DNA from: Rhizobium sp. BK602
Lineage (GTDB): Bacteria > Pseudomonadota > Alphaproteobacteria > Rhizobiales > Rhizobiaceae
DNA length: 64,000 bases
NCBI RefSeq assembly: GCF_014195095.1
Contig: NZ_JACIBC010000001.1
Span: 558,001 to 622,000, forward strand
Reading direction: 5' to 3'
Both the position numbers and the translations under genes were made by a program. The notes under the pieces were generated by a model that saw only the letters and a program-made list of their open reading frames with translations, had not been told where the DNA came from and made no database searches. This document shows positions 56,554-64,000 of the stretch, piece after piece; position 1 is the first letter of the stretch; each line of letters begins with the position of its first letter.

Positions 56554-57372
56554 GTGAATGAAAACATGGACACTCGGCGATTTCGGACGCTGTTCATTTC
56601 TGACGTGCACCTCGGCTCGAAAGCGGCCAAGGCGGACTATCTTCTCGATTTTCTGCGCTATCACGAGGCCGACACGATCTTCCTCGTCGGCGATATCGTC
56701 GATGGCTGGCGGCTGAAGCGCAGCTGGTACTGGCCGCAGGATTGCAACGATGTCGTCCAGAAGCTGCTGCGCAAGGCACGCAAGGGCACGCGGATCGTCT
56801 ATATCCCCGGCAATCACGATGAATTCCTGCGTGATTTTCCCGGCATGCATTTCGGCGGCATCGAAGTGGCCGAGCGTGCGATGCACGAAGCGGCCGACGG
56901 AAAGAAATATCTCGTGCTGCATGGTGACGAATTCGACGTCGTCGTGCGCAATGCCCGGTTGCTCGCCTATCTCGGCGATTGGGCCTATGACATGGCGATC
57001 AAGATCAATATCGGCCTCGCCGCGGTCCGTCGCCACCTGAACATGCCTTACTGGTCGTTCTCGGCCTGGGCGAAGCTGCAGGTCAAGCACGCGGTCAATT
57101 TCATCGGCGAGTTCCAGCATGTCGTCGTCGAAGAGGCGAGACGCAACAATGCCGATGGCGTCATCTGCGGCCACATCCACCATGCCGTTATCGAGGATCT
57201 CGGCGGCATCCGCTATATCAATACCGGCGATTGGGTCGAAAGCTGCACGGCGATCGCCGAGCACGAGGACGGCACGTTCGAGCTGATCACCTGGCAGTCG
57301 ATCACCGAAGCTCAACCGGTTGGCGTCGCCGTCGAGGAACTGCCGAAGGCGCTTGGCGCGCAGGCGGCGTAG
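56554..57372 (+). CDS. LpxH-like UDP-2,3-diacylglucosamine diphosphatase/metallophosphoesterase
   Basis: A 272-residue calcineurin-like phosphoesterase. The five family motifs are DVHLGS (17-22), GDIVDGW (47-53), GNHDEFL, HGDEFD and GHIHHAVI. The fold and insertion (a helical cap with WSFSAWAKLQVKHAV) match the LpxH/YbbF-like group that removes UMP from UDP-2,3-diacylglucosamine in lipid A synthesis; rhizobia usually also have LpxI, so other lipid-linked substrates are possible. The GTG at 56554 or ATG at 56566 could be the start; I annotate 56554. Confidence 0.82.
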   Translation: MNENMDTRRFRTLFISDVHLGSKAAKADYLLDFLRYHEADTIFLVGDIVDGWRLKRSWYWPQDCNDVVQKLLRKARKGTRIVYIPGNHDEFLRDFPGMHFGGIEVAERAMHEAADGKKYLVLHGDEFDVVVRNARLLAYLGDWAYDMAIKINIGLAAVRRHLNMPYWSFSAWAKLQVKHAVNFIGEFQHVVVEEARRNNADGVICGHIHHAVIEDLGGIRYINTGDWVESCTAIAEHEDGTFELITWQSITEAQPVGVAVEELPKALGAQAA

Positions 57373-57540
57373 CAATCGCGCCGCCTCACGCATCGGATAA
57401 CGACCATTCACAATTATTGATCGTCGCAAACCCGACAGCCACGCCGTTTTCGTCCGAAACGGCTGGGTGAGGTTATCTCCCGCCATGGTCGTCACCCCAA
57501 TAGGATGATAGGGACATCTTAGTTCCCCTTCAGGTCTGTC

Positions 57541-58761
57541 ATGATTCCCGCGACAAACTCTCTGCAGGGCGAGGATGCGCCTTCCTATTTTCGTCTGCGC
57601 ACCGCTCTGTCCTATTGCGCGCCGTTGTTCGTCAACGGCATTGCCCTGCCGTTCTTTCCGATCTGGCTGGCGGGCTTGAATTTCAGCGACCGGGAGATCG
57701 GTCTTATCCTCGCCGTGCCGATGGTGGTGAAGGTTCTCGTCATACCGATCGTCGGCATGCTGGCCGATCGTGTCGACGAGCGGGCCGATGTGCTGTTGTG
57801 GTCGGGCGGGTTGTCGCTGTTGACGGCGATCGCGCTATACTGGACCAGCGATTTCTGGCCCGTGCTGCTGGTCTATTCCATCCAGGGCGCGACCTACGCG
57901 CCCTATGTGCCGATCGTCGAATCGATCGCCATTTCCGGTGTCCGGCGCTGGGGTTTCGATTACGGCTCGATGCGCGTCTGGGGGTCGATCATCTTTATCG
58001 TTTCGACCCTGCTTGGCGGCGCGATGATCGGCAGATGGGGCAGCACGATGGTTCTGCCGACCATGGTCGCGGGCTTCGTGCTGACCACGCTGGTGGCTTT
58101 CCTGTGTCCGCGTATCGGCCCGACGCGCCGGCGCCGCGATCCGATGAGCCTGCCGTCGCCGACCGGCGGTTCGCTCCGCTCGCCGCAATTGCTGATCACG
58201 ATGATCGGTGTGTCCGTGCAGCAGTCGAGCCACGCCATGCTCTACGCCTTCGCATCGATCTATTGGCGCGAGCTGGGTTTCTCGGGCACCAAGGTCGCCA
58301 TCCTCTGGAGCATCGGTGTTGCGGCCGAGGTCATGGTGTTCTTCCTGTCGAAGATGCTGAGTCGCCGCTTCAGCGCCTGGACGCTGATCCTCTTTGGCTC
58401 TGTCGTGTGTGTCGGACGCTGGCTCCTGTTTCCGATCAATCTCGGCTTTGCTGGCTATTTCGCGCTGCAATGTCTGCACGCCTTCACCTTCGCCTGTGTT
58501 CACACCGGCATCCAGCGCCGCATCGTCGCTTCCGTGCAGGAGACGCAGGAGGCATCGGCACAAGGGGCCTACTTCTTCTACAACGGCATGTGCCTCGGGC
58601 TGATGACCCTGGCATCGGGCTATCTCTACGCCTGGCTCGGTCTTGCGAGCTATTATGTGATGGCCGCCGCCGCCGCCGTCGGTCTCGTCATGGTGATCTT
58701 CGCGCGCAATCTTGAACCCGGCAACGCCTCCATCGGCGGCAGGGCAAGCGGCATCCCGTGA
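57541..58761 (+). CDS. MFS transporter (MFS_1_like)
   Basis: A 406-residue inner-membrane transporter of the major facilitator superfamily, with twelve hydrophobic segments in two halves. Signs are LIGLMLADRVDERADVLLWSGGLSLL-like PIVGMLADRVDERADVLLW between helices 2 and 3, the central RIGPTRRRRDPMSLP loop, and VEVMVFFLSKMLSRRF-like AEVMVFFLSKMLSRRFS in the second half. The gene resembles LacY/NupG-like proteins annotated as 3-phenylpropionate or nucleoside transporters; the substrate is unknown. It follows the phosphoesterase by 168 bases and precedes the Mla operon. Confidence 0.85.
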   Translation: MIPATNSLQGEDAPSYFRLRTALSYCAPLFVNGIALPFFPIWLAGLNFSDREIGLILAVPMVVKVLVIPIVGMLADRVDERADVLLWSGGLSLLTAIALYWTSDFWPVLLVYSIQGATYAPYVPIVESIAISGVRRWGFDYGSMRVWGSIIFIVSTLLGGAMIGRWGSTMVLPTMVAGFVLTTLVAFLCPRIGPTRRRRDPMSLPSPTGGSLRSPQLLITMIGVSVQQSSHAMLYAFASIYWRELGFSGTKVAILWSIGVAAEVMVFFLSKMLSRRFSAWTLILFGSVVCVGRWLLFPINLGFAGYFALQCLHAFTFACVHTGIQRRIVASVQETQEASAQGAYFFYNGMCLGLMTLASGYLYAWLGLASYYVMAAAAAVGLVMVIFARNLEPGNASIGGRASGIP

Positions 58762-58796
58762 GCGGCGTAAAACGAATTCATTTGGATATCAAAAAG

Positions 58797-58839
58797 CTAT
58801 GACATATTTTGACGGTGGCGCGGCATGGAAATGTCATAG
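58797..58839. promoter_or_regulatory. Perfect inverted repeat upstream of the mla operon
   Basis: CTATGACAT (58797-58805) and ATGTCATAG (58831-58839) are exact inverse 9-base arms separated by 25 bases. They lie 77-119 bases before the mlaE start. The spacing suggests two half-sites on the same DNA face or a cruciform rather than a simple terminator, since no T run follows directly. ACAC-TCG-GTGT follows just downstream. Confidence 0.5.
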
Positions 58840-58915
58840 ACACTCGGTGTATTAACCATCGACGACAGGCAAGGAACGCCGAGTCGGCGATTTCGCCGCA
58901 AGACCTGAAAGACGC

Positions 58916-60076
58916 ATGAGTTTGAAAGCAGCCGAGCAAAAGACCGATGCACCGAGGATCGATGACGAGCCCGATGGCAGCGGGCATCGCTATCGGCTGG
59001 AGGGCAACTGGCGCAGCGCCAATATCCATGGCGTGCTGCGGCAGATCGATCAGCTGTCCAAGCGCAGCGGCGGCGGCCAGGTGGTGATCGATCTTTCCGA
59101 TCTGTCGGAGATCGATACGGCCGGCGCTTTGCTCATTCGCCGCCTGAAGGAAAGCCAGGAAGCGCACGGCGCCGATGTCCGCATCGAGGGCTCCGATGCG
59201 CATATCGATGAACTGCTCTCGGCCTTCGCGGAGGATTTCGAGGAGGAGAAGGCCGAACCGAAACCCAGGAAATCCTGGGCGGAGCGTATTTTCGCGCCGA
59301 TCGGCGAGAGTGTTTACGAGATCTGGGGCAATCTTGTCGCGGCCATGTATATTCTCGGCTCGGCGGTGCGCGGCGCACAGCTGAAGTTCGGGCGTGGCAG
59401 CGGCGTCTCTCCGGCCTCGATCGTCAACCAGATCGATCATATGGCCGTGCGCGCCGTGCCGATCATCCTCCTGATGTCCTATCTGATCGGCGCCATCATC
59501 GCGCAGCAGGGCGCCTTCCAGCTGCGCTATTTCGGCGCGGAGGTCTTCGTCGTCGATCTGGTCGGCATCCTGCAATTGCGCGAGATCGGCGTGCTTCTGA
59601 CGGCAATCATGATCGCCGGCCGCTCGGGCAGCGCAATCACGGCCGAAATCGGCTCGATGAAGATGCGCGAGGAAGTGGACGCCTTGAAGGTGATGGGCCT
59701 CAATCCCATCGGCGTGCTGATCTTCCCGCGCTTGGTGGCGCTGACCGTGGCGCTGCCGCTGCTGACGATCCTTGCCAATTTTGCCTCGCTCTTCGGCGCG
59801 GCGACGGTCGCCTGGGCCTATTCCGGCATCACCTTCGCCACCTTTGTCTCGCGCCTGCATGAGGCGATCAGTCTTTCCACCGTCATTTCGGGCATGATCA
59901 AGGCGCCGTTCATGGCGCTGGTGATCGGCATCGTTGCCGCCGTCGAGGGCCTGAAGGTCGGCGGCAGCGCCGAATCGCTCGGCCAGCATGTGACCTCATC
60001 GGTGGTGAAGTCGATTTTCGTGGTAATCCTCATGGACGGGCTGTTTGCCATGTTCTATGCGGCGATCGATTTCTGA
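58916..60076 (+). CDS. MlaE-family lipid ABC transporter permease with N-terminal STAS domain
   Basis: A 386-residue permease that moves phospholipids between membranes. Residues about 20-95 form a STAS-like domain (GQVVIDLSDLSEIDTAGALLIR), separated by an acidic and basic linker from the MlaE domain (about 130-385). That has five hydrophobic segments and the family block LREIGVLLTAIMIAGRSGSAITAE, followed by EEVDALKVMGLNPIGVLIFPR. The STAS fusion is common in alphaproteobacterial versions of the Mla system, where MlaB is not separate. It is the first of the transporter genes, with 13 bases before the ATPase gene. Confidence 0.92.
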   Translation: MSLKAAEQKTDAPRIDDEPDGSGHRYRLEGNWRSANIHGVLRQIDQLSKRSGGGQVVIDLSDLSEIDTAGALLIRRLKESQEAHGADVRIEGSDAHIDELLSAFAEDFEEEKAEPKPRKSWAERIFAPIGESVYEIWGNLVAAMYILGSAVRGAQLKFGRGSGVSPASIVNQIDHMAVRAVPIILLMSYLIGAIIAQQGAFQLRYFGAEVFVVDLVGILQLREIGVLLTAIMIAGRSGSAITAEIGSMKMREEVDALKVMGLNPIGVLIFPRLVALTVALPLLTILANFASLFGAATVAWAYSGITFATFVSRLHEAISLSTVISGMIKAPFMALVIGIVAAVEGLKVGGSAESLGQHVTSSVVKSIFVVILMDGLFAMFYAAIDF

Positions 60077-60089
60077 GGGGCCGGCAGTC

Positions 60090-60953
60090 ATGAGCGCGCT
60101 TCATTCGGAAATTTCATCGCAGCCGCATGAGCGGGACAGGGATATCGTGCTGTCGGCGCGTGATGTTACGGTCGGATTCGGCAGCAAGATCGTGCTCGAC
60201 AGGCTCAATCTCGATGTCTATCGCGGTGAGATCCTGGGCTTTGTCGGCGCCTCCGGCACCGGTAAGTCGGTGTTGATGCGCACGGTGCTGCGGCTGCTGC
60301 CGCGCCGCTCCGGCAAGATCGAGATCCTCGGCAAGGATTACGACAAGCTCTCCGAACCGGAGCGCAATCAGCTCGACATGCGTCTCGGCGTGCTCTTCCA
60401 GCAGGGGGCGCTGTTTTCCTCGCTGACGGTCAAGGAGAACATCCAGGTGCCGATGCGGGAATATCTCGATCTGCCGAAGAACCTGATGGACGAACTGGCG
60501 CATCTGAAGATCCGCATGGTCGGCCTTGCCGCGGACGCCGCCGACAAATATCCCTCCGAGCTTTCCGGCGGCATGATCAAGCGCGCCGCCCTTGCCCGCG
60601 CCCTGGCGCTCGACCCCGATCTGGTCTTCCTGGACGAGCCGACGTCCGGCCTCGATCCGATCGGTGCTGCGGAATTCGACGAGCTGATCGCCAAGCTGCG
60701 AGACACGCTCGGCCTGACCGTCTATATGGTGACTCACGACCTCGATAGCCTCTTCTCCGTCTGCGATCGTATTGCCGTTCTTGGACAAAAGCGGGTATTG
60801 GTGGAAGGAACGGTTGAGGACATGCTCGCCTGCGACGACCCCTGGGTGCAGTCCTATTTCCGGGGTAAGCGCGCGCGGTCGATCGTGCCGCGGGAGGACA
60901 TCGCAGATCGAAACGACGTCAACGGCGCTGGCGCCCACAGCCGCGAGAAGTAA
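60090..60953 (+). CDS. MlaF-type lipid ABC transporter ATP-binding protein
   Basis: A 287-residue ATPase of the MlaF/TTG2A type. Walker A is GASGTGKS, the Q loop is LFQQGALFSSLTV, the signature is LSGGMIKRAALARAL, Walker B is LVFLDEPTSGLDP and the switch is VTHDLDSL. The signature variant LSGGM-x-K-R is typical for MlaF. The start at 60090 has GAGGGGCC upstream and follows the permease by 13 bases; the longer frame to 60045 overlaps it. It couples to MlaD by an 8-base gap. Confidence 0.93.
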   Translation: MSALHSEISSQPHERDRDIVLSARDVTVGFGSKIVLDRLNLDVYRGEILGFVGASGTGKSVLMRTVLRLLPRRSGKIEILGKDYDKLSEPERNQLDMRLGVLFQQGALFSSLTVKENIQVPMREYLDLPKNLMDELAHLKIRMVGLAADAADKYPSELSGGMIKRAALARALALDPDLVFLDEPTSGLDPIGAAEFDELIAKLRDTLGLTVYMVTHDLDSLFSVCDRIAVLGQKRVLVEGTVEDMLACDDPWVQSYFRGKRARSIVPREDIADRNDVNGAGAHSREK

Positions 60954-60961
60954 CTGGAACA

Positions 60962-62332
60962 ATGGAAACCAAAGCCAATTATACGATCGTCGGGTTCTTC
61001 ACGCTGCTGGTCATCGCGGCGGCCTTCGGCTTCGTCTACTGGATGGCGGAGTATGGTCGCGGCGGCCCGATGGCGGAACTGGTTGTCCGCATTCCGGGCT
61101 CGGCAAACGGCCTGAGCGTCGGCTCGCCTGTCCGGTTCAACGGCATTCAGGTCGGCTCGGTGCAGGGGCTGTCGATCGATGCCGACGATCCGAATTATTC
61201 GCTCGCCTTTACCGAAGTGCGCGCCGACGCGCCGGTCTACACCTCCACCAGGGCCATTCTTGAAATTCAGGGCCTGACGGGCGCCGCCTATATCGAGCTT
61301 TCCGGCGGCCGCAACGGTGACGAAAATATCCTCAAGCGCTCGCTCGACACCGGCAAACGCGCCGTGCTGCTCGCCGATCAGTCGAGCGTCACGAACCTGC
61401 TCAATACCGCCGACAAGATCCTCAACCGCGCCAACGATACGATCGGCGATATCCAGGGCTTCGTCTCGGATTCGCGCGCGCCGTTGACCGACACGGTGCG
61501 CAACGCGCAGACCTTCTCGAAAGCTCTGTCCGACAATGCCGATAATATCGACAAGTTCCTGGCAAGCGTCGGCCAGCTTTCCGACACGTTCAAGAACGTA
61601 TCGGTTCGCATCAATTCCACGCTCGAGGCGGTCGAGAACCTGGTGCGTGCGGTCGACTCGAAGAAGATCAACGATGTCGTCGCCAATGCCGACAAGATCA
61701 CCGCCAATGTGGCGGATGCGACGACCGACCTGAAGGCGACGATTGCCAGCTTCAAGCAGACGGCAGAGACCTACAATGCGTTCGGGCAGAAGGCGCAGCA
61801 GACGCTCGATCGCGTCGACGCGCTCGTCGCGCAGATCGATCCCGCCAAGGTGAAGGGGTCGGTTGACGACATTACCCAGGTGACGAAGGATGCGCGCACC
61901 GCCGTCGCCTCCATCCGCGATGTCGCCAATTCGGTCGCGGCACGCCAGCAGGACATCGACCAGACGATCGCCAATGCCCGGTCGATTTCCGACAAGCTCA
62001 ACTCCGCCTCCGGCAAGGTCGACGGCGTTTTGAGCAAGGTCGATTCGCTGCTGGGTTCCGGCGATACGCAATCGCTCTTTGCTGAAGCCAAGGATACGCT
62101 GCAGTCGTTCAAGAAGATGGCTGACAATCTCAATGCCCGGATCGGGCCGATCGCTGACAATCTGCAGAAGTTCTCGAGCAGTGGTCTGAGCAACGTCCAG
62201 ACTCTCATTAACGACATGCGGGGCACGGTTGACAATCTGAACAACACAATCACTAATTTCGACCGCAACCCGCAGCGCCTGATCTTCGGCGGCGATACGG
62301 TCAAGCAATATGACGGCCGGACGCGGCGCTGA
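60962..62332 (+). CDS. MlaD-family (MCE) protein
   Basis: A 456-residue periplasmic protein anchored by one N-terminal transmembrane segment (about 8-28, FFTLLVIAAAFGFVYW). The MCE domain (about 35-120) includes GLSVGSPVRFNGIQVGSVQGLSID. The remaining 300 or more residues are a long amphipathic helical region with repeated short motifs (KINDVVANADKITANVADATTDL and similar), longer than E. coli MlaD (183). MCE proteins form hexameric tunnels for lipids, and long C-terminal helices are seen in YebT- and PqiB-like proteins, so this one could span more of the periplasm. It ends just before a palindromic element. Confidence 0.9.
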   Translation: METKANYTIVGFFTLLVIAAAFGFVYWMAEYGRGGPMAELVVRIPGSANGLSVGSPVRFNGIQVGSVQGLSIDADDPNYSLAFTEVRADAPVYTSTRAILEIQGLTGAAYIELSGGRNGDENILKRSLDTGKRAVLLADQSSVTNLLNTADKILNRANDTIGDIQGFVSDSRAPLTDTVRNAQTFSKALSDNADNIDKFLASVGQLSDTFKNVSVRINSTLEAVENLVRAVDSKKINDVVANADKITANVADATTDLKATIASFKQTAETYNAFGQKAQQTLDRVDALVAQIDPAKVKGSVDDITQVTKDARTAVASIRDVANSVAARQQDIDQTIANARSISDKLNSASGKVDGVLSKVDSLLGSGDTQSLFAEAKDTLQSFKKMADNLNARIGPIADNLQKFSSSGLSNVQTLINDMRGTVDNLNNTITNFDRNPQRLIFGGDTVKQYDGRTRR

Positions 62333-62340
62333 TGACAAGA

Positions 62341-62384
62341 GCAATTCCAGGAAAAGCGGGCGGCGGTTTTCCGTCCGGAATTGC
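62341..62384. repeat. Rhizobial palindromic repeat, copy 1
   Basis: The core reads GCAATTCCAGGAAAAG, a short G-rich loop, then TTTTCCGTCCGGAATTGC, so AATTCC-GGAAAA and TTTTCC-GGAATT pair as a long hairpin. The same sequence in opposite orientation occurs at 63105-63150, on the other side of the lipoprotein gene. The element is common between genes in Rhizobium. Confidence 0.85.
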
Positions 62385-62472
62385 ATAAAAGCAAAGAGAT
62401 AGAACAATTCCGCGCTTCCACGAAACGCGGAGCTGTCCTAGCGATTTCAAGGCTGTACGGGATAGGCGGAAT

Positions 62473-63090
62473 ATGATGGGTTGCGTTTCAAGTGATCGTC
62501 GTCGGGTGTATCGGAAGACGGCGATCGTACTGCCGCTGCTCGCGGCTCTGCTCAGCGGCTGCGGCTCTTCCGCCAGCAATGATACCTACGATCTCTCTGC
62601 TTCGGTGAAGGCAAACGGGCCGGCGGTGAAGGGCCGGCAGATCCTGATCCCGCCGCCGACGGCGCTGCAGGCGCTGGACAGCAACCTGATCGTCATTCGC
62701 GTCTCTCCCTCGGAAATCCAGTATCTCGGCAAGGCGCAGTGGAGCGACAAGCTGAGCCGCATGGTGCAGTCGAAGCTGGTCGAGGCTTTCGAGAATACCG
62801 GCAAGCTCGGTGGCGTCGGCGTTCCGGGGCAGGGGCTTGCGATCGACTACCAGATCGTCAGCGATATCCGCTCCTTCGAGATCGATGCGGCGGGCGGGCA
62901 GAAGTCGGCCAATGTCGAAATCTCGGTCAAGATCCTCAACGACCGCACCGGCACGATCAAGGCGCAGAGCGTCTTCCGCAAGACCGTTCCGGTCTCCGGC
63001 GGCAGCAATCCCGATTTCGTGCGCGGGCTGGACACGGCCTTTGCCGGCGTCACCGCCGAGATCGTCGACTGGACGCTGCGCTCGCTCTAG
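62473..63090 (+). CDS. ABC-type transport auxiliary lipoprotein (MlaA/PqiC-like)
   Basis: A 205-residue lipoprotein. The signal peptide ends with the lipobox LLSGCG, giving Cys30 as the acylated residue (the second ATG at 62476 would make this Cys29). The mature part has the ABC-transport auxiliary lipoprotein fold, with LIPPPTALQALDSNLIVIRVSPSEIQYL and a C-terminal GLDTAFAGVTAEIVDWTL helix, related to PqiC/YmbA. PqiC is the lipoprotein partner of the PqiAB MCE system. It is the likely outer-membrane partner of the MlaEFD genes, although a palindromic element and 140 bases separate it from mlaD. Confidence 0.88.
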   Translation: MMGCVSSDRRRVYRKTAIVLPLLAALLSGCGSSASNDTYDLSASVKANGPAVKGRQILIPPPTALQALDSNLIVIRVSPSEIQYLGKAQWSDKLSRMVQSKLVEAFENTGKLGGVGVPGQGLAIDYQIVSDIRSFEIDAAGGQKSANVEISVKILNDRTGTIKAQSVFRKTVPVSGGSNPDFVRGLDTAFAGVTAEIVDWTLRSL

Positions 63091-63104
63091 CCCATCGTTT
63101 TTAC

Positions 63105-63150
63105 GCAATTCCGGACGGAAAACCGCAGCGCACTTTTCCTGGAATTGCTC
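63105..63150. repeat. Rhizobial palindromic repeat, copy 2 (inverted relative to copy 1)
   Basis: GCAATTCCGGACGGAAAACC followed by a G/C-rich loop and CTTTTCCTGGAATTGCTC. It is the reverse complement of copy 1, with a few differences, and lies 14 bases after the lipoprotein stop. Confidence 0.85.
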
Positions 63151-63159
63151 TGACGGCGC

Positions 63160-63558
63160 CTATTGCTCCATCAGGGTCTTCAACGCGTGAAGATCCTTGT
63201 CTATGTGCTGCGCATCCGCCGCAAACTGTTCGTCGGTCATGCCGGGCAATCTCAGCAGCGTGAACATCACCTCCGCACCGTCGCCGTTCGGCACGATCCT
63301 CAGCGCGTTGTGGACCTGCAGACCGGATTCGAGCGTGACCACATGGTCGATGACGCCGAATTCGTTATGGGGCGCGAAGCGGATGCGCGCCGAGCCGAGA
63401 ACGCCGGAGGTGATCCAGTCCTCGCCGTCCCTCGTGAGCCCGGATGTCAGGCCTGAGGCCCAGAGCGGCATGTTTTCCGGGCGGCTCGCGAAGCCATAGA
63501 CTTCGTGCCAATGGCGATCGATGGAGACGTGAATGATCCTGGCTGTCATGGTCGACAT
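63160..63558 (-). CDS. SRPBCC (START/Bet v 1-like) family protein
   Basis: A 132-residue small protein with the polyketide-cyclase or SRPBCC fold: VSIDRHWHEVYGFASRPENMPLWASGLTSG at the start of the hydrophobic cavity, then RFAPHNEFGVIDHVVTLESG and a C-terminal helix (DEQFAADAQHIDKDLHALKTLM). The ATG at 63558 is preceded by AGGAGGAAATATCC, a strong ribosome site. Such proteins bind hydrophobic ligands, and no specific one is predictable. It is convergent with the lipoprotein gene. Confidence 0.86.
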   Translation of the reverse strand: MSTMTARIIHVSIDRHWHEVYGFASRPENMPLWASGLTSGLTRDGEDWITSGVLGSARIRFAPHNEFGVIDHVVTLESGLQVHNALRIVPNGDGAEVMFTLLRLPGMTDEQFAADAQHIDKDLHALKTLMEQ

Positions 63559-63829
63559 GGATATTTCCTCCTCTATATGCCGTTTCGACGGGCCGGATCG
63601 CCCGGTCCTCGGAAAAAATTCCGTGGATTGGCGCGGGCTTTCGCAAAGGGGTCGATTCGGCCTCTTCGAAGGCTTGCCGTTTCCCGCCCGGAGTGCAACA
63701 ACAACGCCGAACGCATAACTCCCGAAGGCGAGATCCGTTTCTGGGAAGGCTTAGGCGTCATTTCGAAATCTCATGCGTCCCGCTTTTTCTGAGCAGGCGG
63801 CGCAGCAGGCGAATTATTGGAGGATTGTC

Positions 63830-64000
63830 GTGGAAAAGGCAGAAATCGGGCTCATCGGTCTCGCTGTCATGGGATCAAACCTGGCGCTCAATATTGCCGA
63901 AAAGGGTAATAAAATCGCCGTGTTCAACCGCACGCCGCAAGTGACGGATGAATTCTATGCGAATGCGGGTGCGCTGAAGGACAAGATCATTCCCTGCAAG
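63830..64000 (+). CDS. gnd: 6-phosphogluconate dehydrogenase, decarboxylating (partial, N terminus)
   Basis: The first 57 codons of an oxidative pentose-phosphate enzyme that converts 6-phosphogluconate to ribulose-5-phosphate. The NADP-binding GLIGLAVMGSNLALNIAEKG is diagnostic for Gnd; the usual NRT motif (FNRTPQVTDEF) follows. The start is a GTG at 63830 with GGAGG seven to eleven bases upstream. The gene runs off the window end, so neither its length nor its stop can be judged. Confidence 0.9.
   Translation, partial: MEKAEIGLIGLAVMGSNLALNIAEKGNKIAVFNRTPQVTDEFYANAGALKDKIIPCK

Overview
The window is a 64 kb stretch of ordinary, gene-dense chromosome from an alphaproteobacterium of the Rhizobiaceae, most likely Rhizobium or a close relative. 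The evidence is high GC with strong third-position bias, family members typical of that group (tme-type malic enzyme with a phosphotransacetylase-like tail, Usg protein, class II DAHP synthase, DUF2059 gene between rpiA and gor), and the rhizobial intergenic palindromes at 33883-34022, 62341-62384 and 63105-63150. I found 58 complete protein genes and one 3'-truncated gene. There are no rRNA or tRNA genes, insertion sequences, phage genes, CRISPR arrays or recognisable defence cassettes.

Layout. 0.2-6.7 kb: diacylglycerol kinase behind a possible Pho box, a membrane histidine kinase, a nuclease-like/uracil-DNA-glycosylase gene pair, an Lrp-type regulator, a secreted PEBP protein, an AraC regulator and a beta-hydroxyacid dehydrogenase. 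6.9-11.0 kb: an organosulfonate utilisation locus (ssuA, ssuD, ssuC, ssuB) in which ssuA and ssuD each have the same -10-like motif. 11.0-16.5 kb: glutathione transferase, TPR-methyltransferase, DUF2270, Usg and an amino-acid ABC importer without an adjacent ATPase. 16.9-19.4 kb: a large OmpA-family protein with a very long Pro/Gln/Ala linker. 19.4-27.4 kb: molybdenum cofactor genes (mobB, mobA, moaA) interleaved with a DMT exporter, a chemoreceptor and a WYL regulator facing a VOC protein. 27.4-31.9 kb: LtrA, a MarR/hydrolase divergent pair, a flavoprotein and a diguanylate cyclase.

32.1-44.5 kb is central metabolism and envelope: class I and class II fumarases side by side, an L,D-transpeptidase, a membrane aspartic protease, gph, rpiA, DUF2059, glutathione reductase and DAHP synthase. 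44.6-55.5 kb: GFA and DUF1003 proteins, an LTA-synthase-like phosphoglycerol transferase beside a strong Pho-box-like repeat, nadE with a TolB-like beta-propeller, an ankyrin protein whose 3' end overlaps an oppositely oriented secreted protein gene, and malic enzyme. 55.7-63.1 kb is an envelope-lipid block: glycerophosphodiesterase, LpxH-like phosphoesterase, MFS transporter and an MlaE-MlaF-MlaD-lipoprotein transport system. An SRPBCC protein and the start of gnd close the window.

The unusual content is mostly regulatory: perfect inverted or direct repeats at the promoters of several local regulators and of the Mla operon, and two Pho-box-like sites next to phospholipid or phosphoglycerol genes. 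I see no convincing new multi-gene system. Long reading frames opposite real genes were judged to be GC-bias shadows and left out.
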